Positions 30,644 through 40,682 of a stretch of DNA of 64,000 bases are shown here, piece after piece. Position numbers and translations under genes: made by a program. The DNA comes from Pseudomonas poae (GTDB taxonomy: Bacteria; Pseudomonadota; Gammaproteobacteria; Pseudomonadales; Pseudomonadaceae). A model generated the notes under the pieces. The model worked only from the letters and a program-made list of their open reading frames with translations. It ran no database searches and had not been told where the DNA came from. The stretch lies in contig CP110972.1 in NCBI GenBank assembly GCA_028869255.1, positions 4,965,001 to 5,029,000 on the forward strand, given 5' to 3'. Every line of letters begins with the position of its first letter. Position 1 is the stretch's first letter.

Positions 30644-30696
30644 AAAGGGGTTCTCGTCGAAACCATTTCGACAGCGTCTACCCTGAGGAAAAAATC

Positions 30697-31248
30697 GTGA
30701 ATATCCCTATTGATGCTTTAGCGCACCTCGTTGGCGGCTCGCCTCAATTCATGCTCGAACTGACGGACGACCAGCAGAAAAAACTCCGCCGATTTATTCA
30801 TAAACGCGTACTCAACCACGAAGACGCAGACGACATCCTGCAACTGACGTACCTGGAGGCCTGGCGCAACAGGGAGCGCTTCAGCGGCCAGGCAAGCCTC
30901 AGCACCTGGATGTGCGGCATCGCGCAGAACTTGGTCCGCAACCACTTCCGCCGCCTTTATGCCAAACCGGTGCATTGCGAATTCGATGAATCGCTGTGGC
31001 ATGGGCAGGAGGAAAGCAGCAATCTGGATTGGGCGTTCGAGGTCAATCGCCGACTGGAAAAAACCCTGACGGCCATCGACCACCTGCCAGCAGAAATGCG
31101 CAGGACGCTGTACGCCTCGCTGGAAACCGACGGCAGCTACCAGGACACTGCCGACGTACTGGACATACCCATCGGTACCGTTCGTTCACGCCTGTCGCGG
31201 GCGCGCGAACAGCTCAAGCGCGTCACCCAGAACTCGACCTACCCGTAA
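30697..31248 (+). CDS. hrpL: ECF sigma factor HrpL
   Basis: 183 residues from GTG 30697, with TGAGGAA 6 bases upstream. ECF sigma-70 with region 2 (HEDADDILQLTYLEAWRN, residues about 40-60) and region 4 (YQDTADVLDIPIGTVRSRLSRAREQL, residues about 147-172). It directs transcription from the hrp boxes found in front of the other T3SS operons. Divergent from hrpJ. Confidence 0.95.
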   Translation: MNIPIDALAHLVGGSPQFMLELTDDQQKKLRRFIHKRVLNHEDADDILQLTYLEAWRNRERFSGQASLSTWMCGIAQNLVRNHFRRLYAKPVHCEFDESLWHGQEESSNLDWAFEVNRRLEKTLTAIDHLPAEMRRTLYASLETDGSYQDTADVLDIPIGTVRSRLSRAREQLKRVTQNSTYP

Positions 31249-31557
31249 CAACCACCACGCGTTGGGCGGCAGGGATATCTGCCCAACTTGATCAACGCTT
31301 TGCGGTACACACCAGGAAGATCACCAGCAGCGCCGCTGCGACCTCCCCCCAGAAGACTCCGGCAGTCCCTCACATTGCCAGGCACCCACGCCTGCGCGTC
31401 AAGAAAACCTGTGGCAAGGCCGCGCCACACCCCAAGCAAATCACCCGCCACTCGTCGCCCGGCCCGGCGTTTTCGGTTAAACAGTTGAAAGCGTAGATAA
31501 AAATTCAAAATAAACGCTTGACGCATTCCCGTTCTACGCGAATAATGCGCGCCACTT
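31249..31557. other. Intergenic stretch between hrpL and tRNA-Met
   Basis: About 309 bases without a convincing gene. It has a 7-bp GTTGGGC/GCCCAAC inverted repeat just after hrpL without a T run, so it is only a weak terminator candidate. An AT-rich segment close to the tRNA (AAATTCAAAATAAACG) may hold the tRNA promoter: TTGACG at 31518 is followed by a poorly matching -10. Confidence 0.5.
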
Positions 31558-31634
31558 GGCTACATAGCTCAGTTGGTTAGAGCATAGCATTCATAATGCT
31601 GGGGTCCGGGGTTCAAGTCCCTGTGTAGCCACCA
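31558..31634 (+). tRNA. tRNA-Met (elongator type, anticodon CAT)
   Basis: 77 bases including CCA. Acceptor GGCTACA pairs with TGTAGCC, the anticodon loop is TTCATAA, and the T arm contains GGTTCAAGTCC. The paired first base and GGC start argue against the initiator type. A lysidine-modified tRNA-Ile2 cannot be fully excluded by eye. It is followed by a broken integrase, so it is probably an integration site. Confidence 0.93.
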
Positions 31635-31678
31635 AGTACCGATCCATAGATGTCTACAGCAGTCTATGAATCACCTCA

Positions 31679-31706
31679 AGAAGCCCGCCTAGTGCGGGCT
31701 TTCTTG
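31679..31706 (+). terminator. Terminator after tRNA-Met
   Basis: GCCCGC and GCGGGC pair around CTAGT, with AA before and TTTCTTG after. Confidence 0.75.
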
Positions 31707-32642
31707 TGTCTGGACATCCAAACTGATCCACCCACATCCTTCACATCCTGTATGCCCCCTGTATGCTTCAATAAAAATTGAACTGGAGGCATACACGGAT
31801 CAAACGCAGCGATATTAAACGCCGCCCTCTCTCCGATACCGCACTAGTCAATCTCGCTCCCGAAGCGGGGGCCTACCGCGAGCTAGAAAGCTCGGGGCTG
31901 TATTTCAGAGTAAGCCTAACGGGCAGAAATCATGGGAGTTGCGCTATAAAAAGCCCGACGGCAAATGGTCGTGGCTCGGGCTTGGCGGGTACCCAGAAGT
32001 CAGCGGCGCCTTTGCTCGGCAAAAAGCTGCCGAATTGAGATCGGATGCAGCAGAAGGCAAAAATCCGATAGCCGCCAAGAAAGCTAGAAAAGCTGCGGAG
32101 GTAGCAGCAACAAACGAAACCTTTGAAGCGTTGGCTCGTGAATGGCATACGTCTCGCTTGGCTGGCTGGGATGTCGGCACAGCAAAAAGAGTCCTTGGAG
32201 CCTTGGAGCGTCACGTGTTCCCTCTTGTCGGAAAACGTCCTTATGTCTCCATCATGTCGATGGAGTGGATGGAGCTTTTGAGAGGGCTCGAACGTCAGGA
32301 AATCCTCGAGCAGATGAGTCGCGTGAGGGCATACTGCAAAGACATTTACGACCTGGCTCGCGTAACCGGCAGGGCGATGAACAACCCCTTAGAGGGGGTT
32401 CATAAATTTCTCTCATCGGGAAAGGCCGAGAACTACGCCCATGTCTCCCTGGAAGAGCTTCCCGCACTCATTGCTGTTCCCTGGTCGAAGCGATCGAACC
32501 AAGCCTCGCAGCGATACCGTTTTTCTGATGGCGCTAAGGCGCCTTGGTTACGAAGGACGACAGACTGGACATGGCTTGCGTCATATTGCAAGCACCGTAC
32601 TCAACGAGCACGGTTTTCCAGCGGACCACATTGAAGCCCAGC

Positions 32643-33175
<533 letters not shown>

Positions 33176-33284
33176 GCCAAACACCTGGCGTAAACAGCCT
33201 GGATGCGCGGCGGGTAAAGCCTTGATCGCTATACACGAATAACCAAACGCTGAAAAAAGACTTCCGGCCAGGGGTTTCTTGCAA

Positions 33285-34004
33285 CTAGGGAAGTATTAGC
33301 CCGGCATTGATAGCCAATAAAACGGCCGCCCGGCGCGAACTGACGCCTAACTTCCGGGTTATTTTACCAATATGGAAATTAATATTGGCTTCTGAACAGC
33401 CAAATATTACAGATATCTCCCAACTGGTTTTTCCGTTGTAACACCACCGCAAAATATCTTTTTCCTGCGAGGTCAAACTCGGCATGTTAGGGGTTGCTGA
33501 GTCGAAGGCAAAGGCGGTCGCGCTTTGCAGTACGATATCTTTTATAAAAACCAGATTAGACATTTCCTGGGCAATATGGGAACGCGCACTTGCCGGCGTT
33601 TCAGCATCCAGGCTGAGACTGAAAACACCAAACTCTCCACGCGGTCCGTGCATGGGGATTGACACACCATGGATAAGCCCATATGAATACGCTTCTTCTC
33701 TGAAGGCCTGTTGTACCGAATTCTTATACATACTGTCGGCCCAGACCAATGGCGTACAATGTTGCGCACTGTCGGCCACCACTGGATCAATCGTAGTGTA
33801 CTTGGCCGAGTCATAGTCAGCGCGCCATTGGACAGGATAATTATCAACTATCAATACTGCGCCATGATCTTGATGATTGCGTTGTGCAAGTCCGAAAAGA
33901 ACTTTGTCAAAACCACGATCCGAGGTTATTTTTTGAAGTTGGGAAAACCAACTACTGACACCGCCATCACTACTTAACACCCACGTATCGCCTAATGTAA
34001 ACAC
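33285..34004 (-). CDS. LuxR-family quorum-sensing regulator
   Basis: 239 residues from GTG 34004, preceded by AGGGAGG; ATG 34037 is an alternative. The N-terminal autoinducer-binding domain shows the conserved NYPVQWRADY (Trp/Tyr), DPVV (Asp) and LVWAD (Trp) positions that contact acyl-homoserine lactone. The C-terminal GerE/LuxR helix-turn-helix is LTSQEKDILRWCYNGKTSWEIS...NINFHIGKITRKLG. It is divergent from luxI with a lux box in between. The gene and its flanks are noticeably AT-richer than the T3SS genes, which suggests transfer. Confidence 0.92.
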   Translation of the reverse strand: MFTLGDTWVLSSDGGVSSWFSQLQKITSDRGFDKVLFGLAQRNHQDHGAVLIVDNYPVQWRADYDSAKYTTIDPVVADSAQHCTPLVWADSMYKNSVQQAFREEAYSYGLIHGVSIPMHGPRGEFGVFSLSLDAETPASARSHIAQEMSNLVFIKDIVLQSATAFAFDSATPNMPSLTSQEKDILRWCYNGKTSWEISVIFGCSEANINFHIGKITRKLGVSSRRAAVLLAINAGLILP

Positions 34005-34248
34005 TCGAACCTCCCTATTCCATAACACTCCCGACATTCAAAAATAATGCTAATAGATCACGCCAACCGCCACAAGCCCAATATTGAAAAGGCCTGAGCA
34101 ACTTAAATAATAATGATTCTATTTAAACAACCGACCCTCACCCACTATAAACTCGATAAAAATCGATTTACGGTATAGACAAGTATTTGCACCAATACTG
34201 CGCCCTCTATAAATTAATGGCGTCAATATTTTATCCAGTCGCGAACTG

Positions 34249-34266
34249 GCTATTAGAACTGATAGT
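34249..34266 (+). promoter_or_regulatory. lux-type box upstream of luxI
   Basis: GCTATTAG-AA-CTGATAGT, an imperfect dyad (6 of 8 positions) that shares the right half with the perfect dyad at 45852. A GATAAT hexamer at 34289-34294 places the box centre about 43 bases before the likely transcription start, the usual position for LuxR activation. Confidence 0.8.
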
Positions 34267-34319
34267 GGTACAGCATTGGGGTCCAATGGATAATTACCCC
34301 CCAATCATGGAATGATCAA

Positions 34320-35033
34320 ATGGTTATCGACATTGTTCGACGCGAACATCTAAGCGCTGCACTTCTCAACGGCATGCACCAATTAAGGGCGCAAATATTC
34401 AAAGATAAGAAGCAGTGGGACGTCGTGGTTTCGGATCGTTGGGAAGTGGACGCGTTCGACGATCTAAATCCGTATTACCTGCTGATCAGCACCCCCTCGG
34501 CGGGTGAGGTCATCGGTTGTTGGCGGATCCTGGAGACTGTCGGTCCTTACATGCTCAAAGACACATTTCCTGACCTGCTGCATGGCGCGCCGGCGCCCCA
34601 GGACAGCCGCACCCTTGAACTCAGCCGGTTTGTCGTTCGCGCTCAAAATCCTGGCAATTCGACCTTCTCGCAGATCACGTTGCAGGCAATCAGGGAAGTC
34701 GTCAGGTTTGCTTTACGCCGCAATGCCCAGCGACTGCTCACAGTCACCACGGTGGGCGTGGAACGGATGATGAGAAAAACCGGCATCTCGATGGTTCCCT
34801 TCGGGCCCGCATTGCGTATAGGTGTCGAGCAAGCCATCGCCCTGACTATTCATCTGGACGAGAAGACTTGCCAAGCATTATTCGGCAGCGCGAATATGTT
34901 GACCTCGAAACCCGACAGCCCTGGCAACATCGCGCCCGCTAGGCTTCATGCAAGCCCCATAGGCATGACGGACTGTGCGCAAGCGGCGTCTAAACAGCAA
35001 AACGCACTACCCGCCGCCGAGCTGACGGTCTAG
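34320..35033 (+). CDS. Acyl-homoserine-lactone synthase (LuxI family)
   Basis: 237 residues. Family residues are visible: Arg, Phe and Trp in QLRAQIFKDKKQW, two Asp in VDAFDD, Arg in GCWRILETVGPYML, and ELSRFVV. It makes an acyl-HSL from SAM and acyl-ACP; the acyl chain cannot be read from the sequence. About 40 residues longer at the C-terminus than most LuxI proteins (TSKPDSPGNIAP...). It is convergent with the class V PLP gene; the two stop codons share the bases CTAG (35030-35033). Confidence 0.95.
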   Translation: MVIDIVRREHLSAALLNGMHQLRAQIFKDKKQWDVVVSDRWEVDAFDDLNPYYLLISTPSAGEVIGCWRILETVGPYMLKDTFPDLLHGAPAPQDSRTLELSRFVVRAQNPGNSTFSQITLQAIREVVRFALRRNAQRLLTVTTVGVERMMRKTGISMVPFGPALRIGVEQAIALTIHLDEKTCQALFGSANMLTSKPDSPGNIAPARLHASPIGMTDCAQAASKQQNALPAAELTV

Positions 35034-36157
35034 CGAGAAAACTCGCCGGTAATTTCATCTAGAACCTCGAGAAAGCGCTCCAGCATCAAGTGGCTGATAT
35101 CCCCCATATGGGGAATCCGCATCATGACCTGTCCACTTTCAGCCATCAGGCGCTTGTTCAGCTTGCTGTAGCCGGTATCAATCAAATAACCGGCTTCACG
35201 CATCCGCGATTTGGTGCGTGACAGGTCAACGTGCGAATCGACATACAGCGAGGTCAGCGATGGCGACGCATCGGCTTGTGCCGCGAACAACCTGAAACGC
35301 TCAGGTCGCGCCTGCACCCAGCCCCGTACATGATCACGCTGTTGGCGATGCCGCGCAAAGCGTGCCTGCACCCCTTCTTGATGGACGATGTAGTCAAGTT
35401 GAGCGTGCATCTGGTTGAGCAGCGTGCAGTTGGGCGTGGTCAAGGTCTGCCCTTGACGCGCCATATCAACATGTCGCAAAAGATCCAGGGTATACACCCT
35501 GTTCTTTATAGTGTGAGCCTTGGCCAGGGCAGCCTCATTGACGAACACAATCCCGAAGCCGGGAGGCAGTGCCAGGCATTTTTGCGTAGCCGTGACGTAC
35601 GCCGCTGGAAGTGCCTGTGCGATCCCGGAGGGCGCACCGGCAAAAATACTCACGCCGTCAACAATCGCCAGCGCCCCTTGCCCGTTAATCAGCTCACAGG
35701 CACGAACAATATTGGTCGCAACCCCGGTTGAGCTTTCGTTGTGGGTCAATGTCACCACATCGAAATTGCCCTTGGCCAAGGTACGCTCAAGGACTTGCAG
35801 GTCGATACCCGCACCCGGCTCGAAATCCAGGCGCTCGACCTGTTCATTGAAGCCCGTGGCAAGCGTGTGGAAAAGCTCGCCAAATGCGCCAACGCACACG
35901 CACAACACCCGATCCGTCTCGGCGATCAGCGAACGCACGGCACATTCCATGGCATTGCTGCCACTGCCATTGACCAGTGCCGCCTGATAGCCCTCGGGTA
36001 ACTGCGCAATGATCCTGAGGTTGTCCAGGATATTCGAGATAATCTCGACTGCTTGTGTGTCGCGATGACCAAACTCCGGGTAACTCCCGGCTTTGCGAAT
36101 CTCGGGCCTTATCCAGGTGGGGCCGGGGATGAACAGTTCTAGCTCGTTCAAGATCAT
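35030..36157 (-). CDS. Class V PLP-dependent aminotransferase (AGT/PhnW-like)
   Basis: 375 residues. The N-terminal IPGPTWIRPEI and the HNESSTG loop (139-145) resemble alanine:glyoxylate, serine:glyoxylate and 2-aminoethylphosphonate aminotransferases. PLP lysine Lys193 is in VTATQKCLALPPG and the PLP Asp is near 167 in AIVDGVS. Last gene of the nine-gene operon. The substrate is unknown; an amino-acid lyase or decarboxylase-type reaction on a biosynthetic intermediate is also possible. Confidence 0.88.
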   Translation of the reverse strand: MILNELELFIPGPTWIRPEIRKAGSYPEFGHRDTQAVEIISNILDNLRIIAQLPEGYQAALVNGSGSNAMECAVRSLIAETDRVLCVCVGAFGELFHTLATGFNEQVERLDFEPGAGIDLQVLERTLAKGNFDVVTLTHNESSTGVATNIVRACELINGQGALAIVDGVSIFAGAPSGIAQALPAAYVTATQKCLALPPGFGIVFVNEAALAKAHTIKNRVYTLDLLRHVDMARQGQTLTTPNCTLLNQMHAQLDYIVHQEGVQARFARHRQQRDHVRGWVQARPERFRLFAAQADASPSLTSLYVDSHVDLSRTKSRMREAGYLIDTGYSKLNKRLMAESGQVMMRIPHMGDISHLMLERFLEVLDEITGEFSR

Positions 36158-36214
36158 TCCTTAGATGGCAAGACTAAAAAACTTGGAGATGGATTCGACA
36201 TCGTAAACCACTGA

Positions 36215-37438
36215 CTACCGGCCGTCGTTTGCAGGCGTTCCTATACTAGCAGCAGCACGAGAATCGCCCTCACTGTCCTGTATCCGATTACGGATCAAGT
36301 GCGTCAACGTTGCAATCCCCGCAGTGGCCTCTTCGCGATTCAGCACCAACGGCGGCAGCAATCGCACCACGCGCTCGGCCGTGACATTTATCAACAGGCC
36401 TTCGCGCAGCGCTTCAGCCACCAGAGGCTGGCAGGGGCGATCGAGCGTGATCCCGATCATCAGCCCCAAGCCTCGTATTTGGACGACCTGGGGCAGGTCT
36501 GCCAGTTTGTCGCGCAGTTGCTGCACGATAAATGCGCCCAGCTCCAGTGCATGCTCCAAGAGGCCGTCAGCTTCGATAATGGCCAGGGTTTCCAGCCCGG
36601 CACGGCAAGCCAGCGGATTGCCACCGAAGGTCGAGCCATGGCTACCGGGGGTGAATGTATGTGCCGCATCCCCCCAGGCGAGGCACGCGCCGATGGGGAC
36701 GCCGGAGCCCAGCCCCTTGGCGATGGTCATGACGTCGGGCCGAATGGGCGAATGCTGGTGGGCGAACCATCGTCCGGTTCGACCGACTCCGGTCTGGACC
36801 TCGTCGAGCATCAGCAACCAGCCCTTGCGGCTGCAGACTTCACGCAATGCCGTCAGGTATCCGGTATCGGGCAGGTTGACGCCACCTTCGCCCTGCACAG
36901 GTTCGACCAACACCGCCACACACTCGGTATCGTCCAACGCCTCAAGGGCCGGAATGTCGTTGTAGGGAACGCGGACAAACCCTTCGGGCAATGGGGCAAA
37001 CCCTGCCCGAACCTTGGGGCTGGCCGTGGCCGCCACGGTCGCCAGGGTGCGCCCGTGAAACGCACCGTCCATGACGATAATTTTCGGGGTGGCAATGCCT
37101 CGGTTGTGCCCATGCAAACGAGCAAGCTTGATCGCCGCCTCGTTCGCTTCGCAACCGGAATTGCAGAAGAATACTCCCGACGCGCCGGACAGTTCGGACA
37201 ATCGCGCAGCCAACTCATGCTGCTCGCCAATCCGATACAAGTTCGAACAATGCATCAGCCTGGCCACCTGCGCTTGCAATGCCGGCACCAACTTGGGATG
37301 ACCATGCCCCAAACCGTTCACGCCAACCCCGGAAATCAAATCAAGACAGGCATGCCCGTCACGCCCAACCAGGTGCGCACCGATACCGCTGGAGGGTTCA
37401 AAATCCAAGGGCGAATAGGTCGCCATGATAGTGTTCAT
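36215..37438 (-). CDS. Class III (acetylornithine-type) aminotransferase
   Basis: 407 residues. Fold type I omega-aminotransferase resembling ArgD/4-aminobutyrate aminotransferases: FCNSGCEANEAAIKLAR, the LDEVQTGVGRTG segment with the PLP Asp, and the PLP lysine Lys241 in MTIAKGLGSG. ATG at codon 5 (37426) is an alternative start. It probably forms or uses an omega-amino or aldehyde group in the pathway. It is duplicated from, not a replacement for, arginine biosynthesis (inference from the setting). Confidence 0.9.
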   Translation of the reverse strand: MNTIMATYSPLDFEPSSGIGAHLVGRDGHACLDLISGVGVNGLGHGHPKLVPALQAQVARLMHCSNLYRIGEQHELAARLSELSGASGVFFCNSGCEANEAAIKLARLHGHNRGIATPKIIVMDGAFHGRTLATVAATASPKVRAGFAPLPEGFVRVPYNDIPALEALDDTECVAVLVEPVQGEGGVNLPDTGYLTALREVCSRKGWLLMLDEVQTGVGRTGRWFAHQHSPIRPDVMTIAKGLGSGVPIGACLAWGDAAHTFTPGSHGSTFGGNPLACRAGLETLAIIEADGLLEHALELGAFIVQQLRDKLADLPQVVQIRGLGLMIGITLDRPCQPLVAEALREGLLINVTAERVVRLLPPLVLNREEATAGIATLTHLIRNRIQDSEGDSRAAASIGTPANDGR

Positions 37439-37454
37439 TTACCTGCTTCGCCTT

Positions 37455-38863
37455 TTAAGAGCGGTCATTATTTACAGGGCCTGGGCCATGTCCAAACTTG
37501 ATGTACTTCATGCGGGCCATTTCCAGCAGCAACCAGTCACCCTGATGGCGGCCTAACCCCGAGCATTTGAACCCTTCGACGGGGTAAGCAATACCGGCGG
37601 ATTTTCGCGCATTGACCAGCACTCGGCCGGCGTCAATCCGTGCCGCGACCCGACCCGCCTTGGCGGCATCGGCACAGAAGATCGACGCGGACAAGCCATA
37701 ACGACTCGCATTGGCGAGCCGAATGGCCTCTTCTTCGCCGCAAAACGGAATCACGGGTAAAACAGGACCGAAAACTTCCTCATGCACCACCGACATAGTG
37801 GGAGTGACGTCGAGCAACAGCATGGGTGGAAAAAAGGCGAGACGGTACTGCGCCAGGCCTCGATCTGTGGGCTTGTGGCCCCTGAAGCCAGCGCCTGATT
37901 CACTTGTTCTTGCAGCCTGTCAAAAGCGCTGCTTGACGCCAACGGCCCCATTCCACAATCAATCGCAAAGGGCTCGGCCACGCGAATTTTCTGCAGTCGC
38001 TGACTCAGACGCCGAACAACCGCATCAAATATCGGCTGCTCGATGTACAACCGTTTCATGGCCGAACAAACCTGCCCGGCATTGGTGAAACGCGAAGCCA
38101 GCAGCAGGTCAATCAACTCGTCACTGACCTCGAAATCGGCAAACAGCAGTGTCGGACTGCTTCCGCCCAACTCCAAGAGGCACTTCTTCATGGTCTTGGC
38201 CGCCCGACAGTAAATGTCCTGCCCGGCTTGTTCGCTGCCGACGAACCACACGGCATCGACGCCTGACTCCACCAGCATCTGCCCCTCCCGCCCATCGCCC
38301 TGCACCAGCCCCAACAGACCTGGCGGCAAGTCCAGTAACAGCAACAGTTCATACAGCAACTGACCGGTCAGCGGCGTGACCTCGGACGGTTTGTAGAGCA
38401 CCGCATTGCCCGCCAACAGCGCGCCGACAATGCCCCAGAGCGCGATCTCCACCGGATAATTCCACGGCGTGATCACCGCAACTGTTCCCAGCCCCTGCCA
38501 TACCGCGACATGTTCGCCATCCGCTGTGCGCGGCAACGGTTGCTCACCCAGAACAGAAGGCGCGCGGTTGAGCAGATAAGTGCACTCCTCGACGGCGTCG
38601 TCAATTTCCTCCAGGGCCTCGAAAAACGCCTTGCCCATTTCCATTGAGAGGGTACGGGCGAGGCGCTCCCTGGCAGCCACAAGTGCTGCCGGCAACTGTG
38701 CCAGTTGCTCAACGCGCCGGGACAACTCAAGGCCGCTCCAGACCTGCGCTGCCACCCGGCAGGCTGTAACCCGTTGATCAAGCTCACCGACAGTGGTTGC
38801 CCGAAACCGGGCAACCACTGAATTGGCGTCGGCCGGATTAAACGATGTGAACGTTCTAGACAT
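37455..38863 (-). CDS. Aldehyde dehydrogenase, with a frameshift
   Basis: NAD(P)-dependent dehydrogenase of the succinate-semialdehyde/betaine-aldehyde type. The 5' part has TPWNYPVEIALW (cofactor site), LELGGSSP with the general-base Glu, and the catalytic Cys in NAGQVCSAMK. The frame breaks at the T6 run at 37832-37837; one more T gives SPFFPPMLLLDVTPTMSVVHEE and rejoins the frame ending at 37455. With the break repaired it is about 470 residues, a full-length enzyme. It overlaps nothing and follows the U32 gene by 9 bases. Confidence 0.88.
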
Positions 38864-38872
38864 GAGCGGCGA

Positions 38873-40009
38873 TCAAAGCTGCACCGCCGGGATATAGGTG
38901 ACGGGTTTATTGTTCATCACATAATCCCTGGCGTTTTTCTGATCATTGATTTGGATTTTCTCGCTGACATGCGCTTCGCAGAACGCTACATCACGGGTGA
39001 TCGCATCGGTCGCGTAATCAAAGCAATACCGACATTTGTCGCCGCAATCCTTGGCCTTGCACTCCGAGCGCAGGAAGATTTTCAGATAATCATCGAGTTT
39101 GCGATTGTCGATATGAATGTTGCTCAAGTACGCATCGGCCTCGACTGAATCCCGATAAGCAAAATGTTGGATCAAATCCAGAAGATTTCCGTCGTAATGA
39201 CGCGCGTGATAGGCTGCGGCGCGCTTCTTCAGAAACTCGACCGGGGTATTTCGATCGGTGAATTTGAAGCGCTTGTAGCCGATTTGCTCGTAATGCGTCA
39301 CGTCTTCCGGGCGGATCCAGTCGGCGATCAGAAAGTTTGCCGGCTCGCGCAATCGTTCACGGCTGCACCAGTTGTAGCTGTAATCCTGCTCAATCGAGTT
39401 TTTGAGCGAATGGTGCGAGGAATGCGACAGAAAGTTCTGATGGTTGTAAATCTCTGGGCAGTACTGGAAGCAGTTGTTGTTGACGATCAGTTCCAGCTCG
39501 GCCTTCGCCACCCGCGCAATACCCTTGAGTGTCTTGAAGTCCCGGTTCACTTGCAGCGGGTCGAGAACAATAATGTCTGCACCCAGGTCTTCCCAATATT
39601 TCACTTCGCCGACTGACTTGACGTAACAACAGGCGGACACCTTGACCTTCAAATGTTCATGATTGGTCTTGATCATCTGCAGCAAATTGGGATTGCTGAC
39701 CGTTACCGAGCGCACACCGGCTTCCGACACCAAGTCAAAGAAATTGAAGATCCGCCGCCGCGCATCATTATCAAATTCCGAAAGCCCCATGCAGGTGGAG
39801 TTCATCACATAGTTGAAGTCCATGCCGTATTTCTGGCAGTGCTGGATATGTTCCTTCAGCTCCTTCCAACCGACATTGCGCAACATCGCGGTTTCATGCC
39901 CACCGCCCATAAAATCAACGGGCAATTTGCCGTACACGGAAGTCACTCCATTGTCGGCAAAGTAATCGATCAGCTCATTGTCAAAAATTGTTGGCGCGAT
40001 GAGTTCCAT
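38873..40009 (-). CDS. Peptidase-U32-family protein, stand-alone with C-terminal cysteine cluster
   Basis: 378 residues from ATG 40009, with GAGGGG before it. The TIM-barrel-like U32 core is seen in ELIAPTIFDNELIDYFADNGVTSVYGKLP and in SACCYVKSVGEVKYWEDLGADIIVLDP. Cysteines in NCFQYCPEIY and a C-terminal group ECKAKDCGDKCRYC fit a 4Fe-4S site. Members of U32 act as hydroxylases in ubiquinone, tRNA and rRNA modification (UbiU/UbiV, TrhP, RlhA) rather than as peptidases. Its presence in a chorismate-derived pathway operon is unusual. Confidence 0.85.
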   Translation of the reverse strand: MELIAPTIFDNELIDYFADNGVTSVYGKLPVDFMGGGHETAMLRNVGWKELKEHIQHCQKYGMDFNYVMNSTCMGLSEFDNDARRRIFNFFDLVSEAGVRSVTVSNPNLLQMIKTNHEHLKVKVSACCYVKSVGEVKYWEDLGADIIVLDPLQVNRDFKTLKGIARVAKAELELIVNNNCFQYCPEIYNHQNFLSHSSHHSLKNSIEQDYSYNWCSRERLREPANFLIADWIRPEDVTHYEQIGYKRFKFTDRNTPVEFLKKRAAAYHARHYDGNLLDLIQHFAYRDSVEADAYLSNIHIDNRKLDDYLKIFLRSECKAKDCGDKCRYCFDYATDAITRDVAFCEAHVSEKIQINDQKNARDYVMNNKPVTYIPAVQL

Positions 40010-40037
40010 GGTTATCCCCTCGTTGAATAGCTCTAGG

Positions 40038-40658
40038 TCACGGTTGTACAAGTTCAGGTATTATTTTTTTCAGACTGTCTGCCGAGACAGGGCCTTGTCG
40101 CTGAATAAAGGGCGGCACCACGGACAGGTTGACGATGGTGCTGGAGAGCCCTTCCCTGGAAACGCCACCGTCCAGAATAAGGTCGACCTTGCCCTCGAAT
40201 TGCTCACGGGCGCTCTCGAAATCGGTGATTGCAGGTTCGTTGGAAATGTTCGCGGAAGTCGCCACGAGGGGGAAATCCGCGCGCCGGGCAAGCTCTTCGA
40301 CAAAGGCGTCGATGCAAACCAGCAGCACTGAATCCATGCCGCGCGTGATGTAGTCAGGCACTGTTGGCTGTTTGGGCACAATCAAACTGACCGCTCCCGG
40401 CCATAGCTTGATGATGCTGAGGGCCCGGTCGTCGAGCTTTCCCCACTGTGCGGCCCTTTCAGGCGTTGTGTAATAACAAAGCGGTTTGGAACTATCACGC
40501 CCTTTCAAACGGTAGATGCGCTCTACCGACGCCTGTATCTGGCCATTGGTGACCAATCCATAAACATTATCAGTCGGCAAAATAGCCACTGCACCTTCAC
40601 GCAATAGCGCAATGACTTCGTCCATCACATCACTGTGTTTCTTCAGAATCCGGCTCAT
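40038..40658 (-). CDS. YrdC/Sua5-domain protein (TsaC-like)
   Basis: 206 residues from ATG 40658, behind AAAGGGA. The Sua5/YrdC fold residues are intact: PTDNVYGL, RLKGRDSSKPL (Lys/Arg for ATP and carbamoyl phosphate-like intermediate), and ATSANISNEPA (Ser-Ala-Asn). TsaC makes threonylcarbamoyl-AMP from Thr, bicarbonate and ATP for tRNA t6A. Placement in a biosynthetic operon suggests a carbamoylation step or a resistance copy. No C-terminal Sua5 domain is present. Confidence 0.87.
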   Translation of the reverse strand: MSRILKKHSDVMDEVIALLREGAVAILPTDNVYGLVTNGQIQASVERIYRLKGRDSSKPLCYYTTPERAAQWGKLDDRALSIIKLWPGAVSLIVPKQPTVPDYITRGMDSVLLVCIDAFVEELARRADFPLVATSANISNEPAITDFESAREQFEGKVDLILDGGVSREGLSSTIVNLSVVPPFIQRQGPVSADSLKKIIPELVQP

Positions 40659-40682
40659 ACATTCCCTTTGATTCAAAGCGTG

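Noticed and set aside
31258..31290. GTTGGGC/GCCCAAC inverted repeat after hrpL
   Set aside because: No T run follows, so it was not called a terminator.
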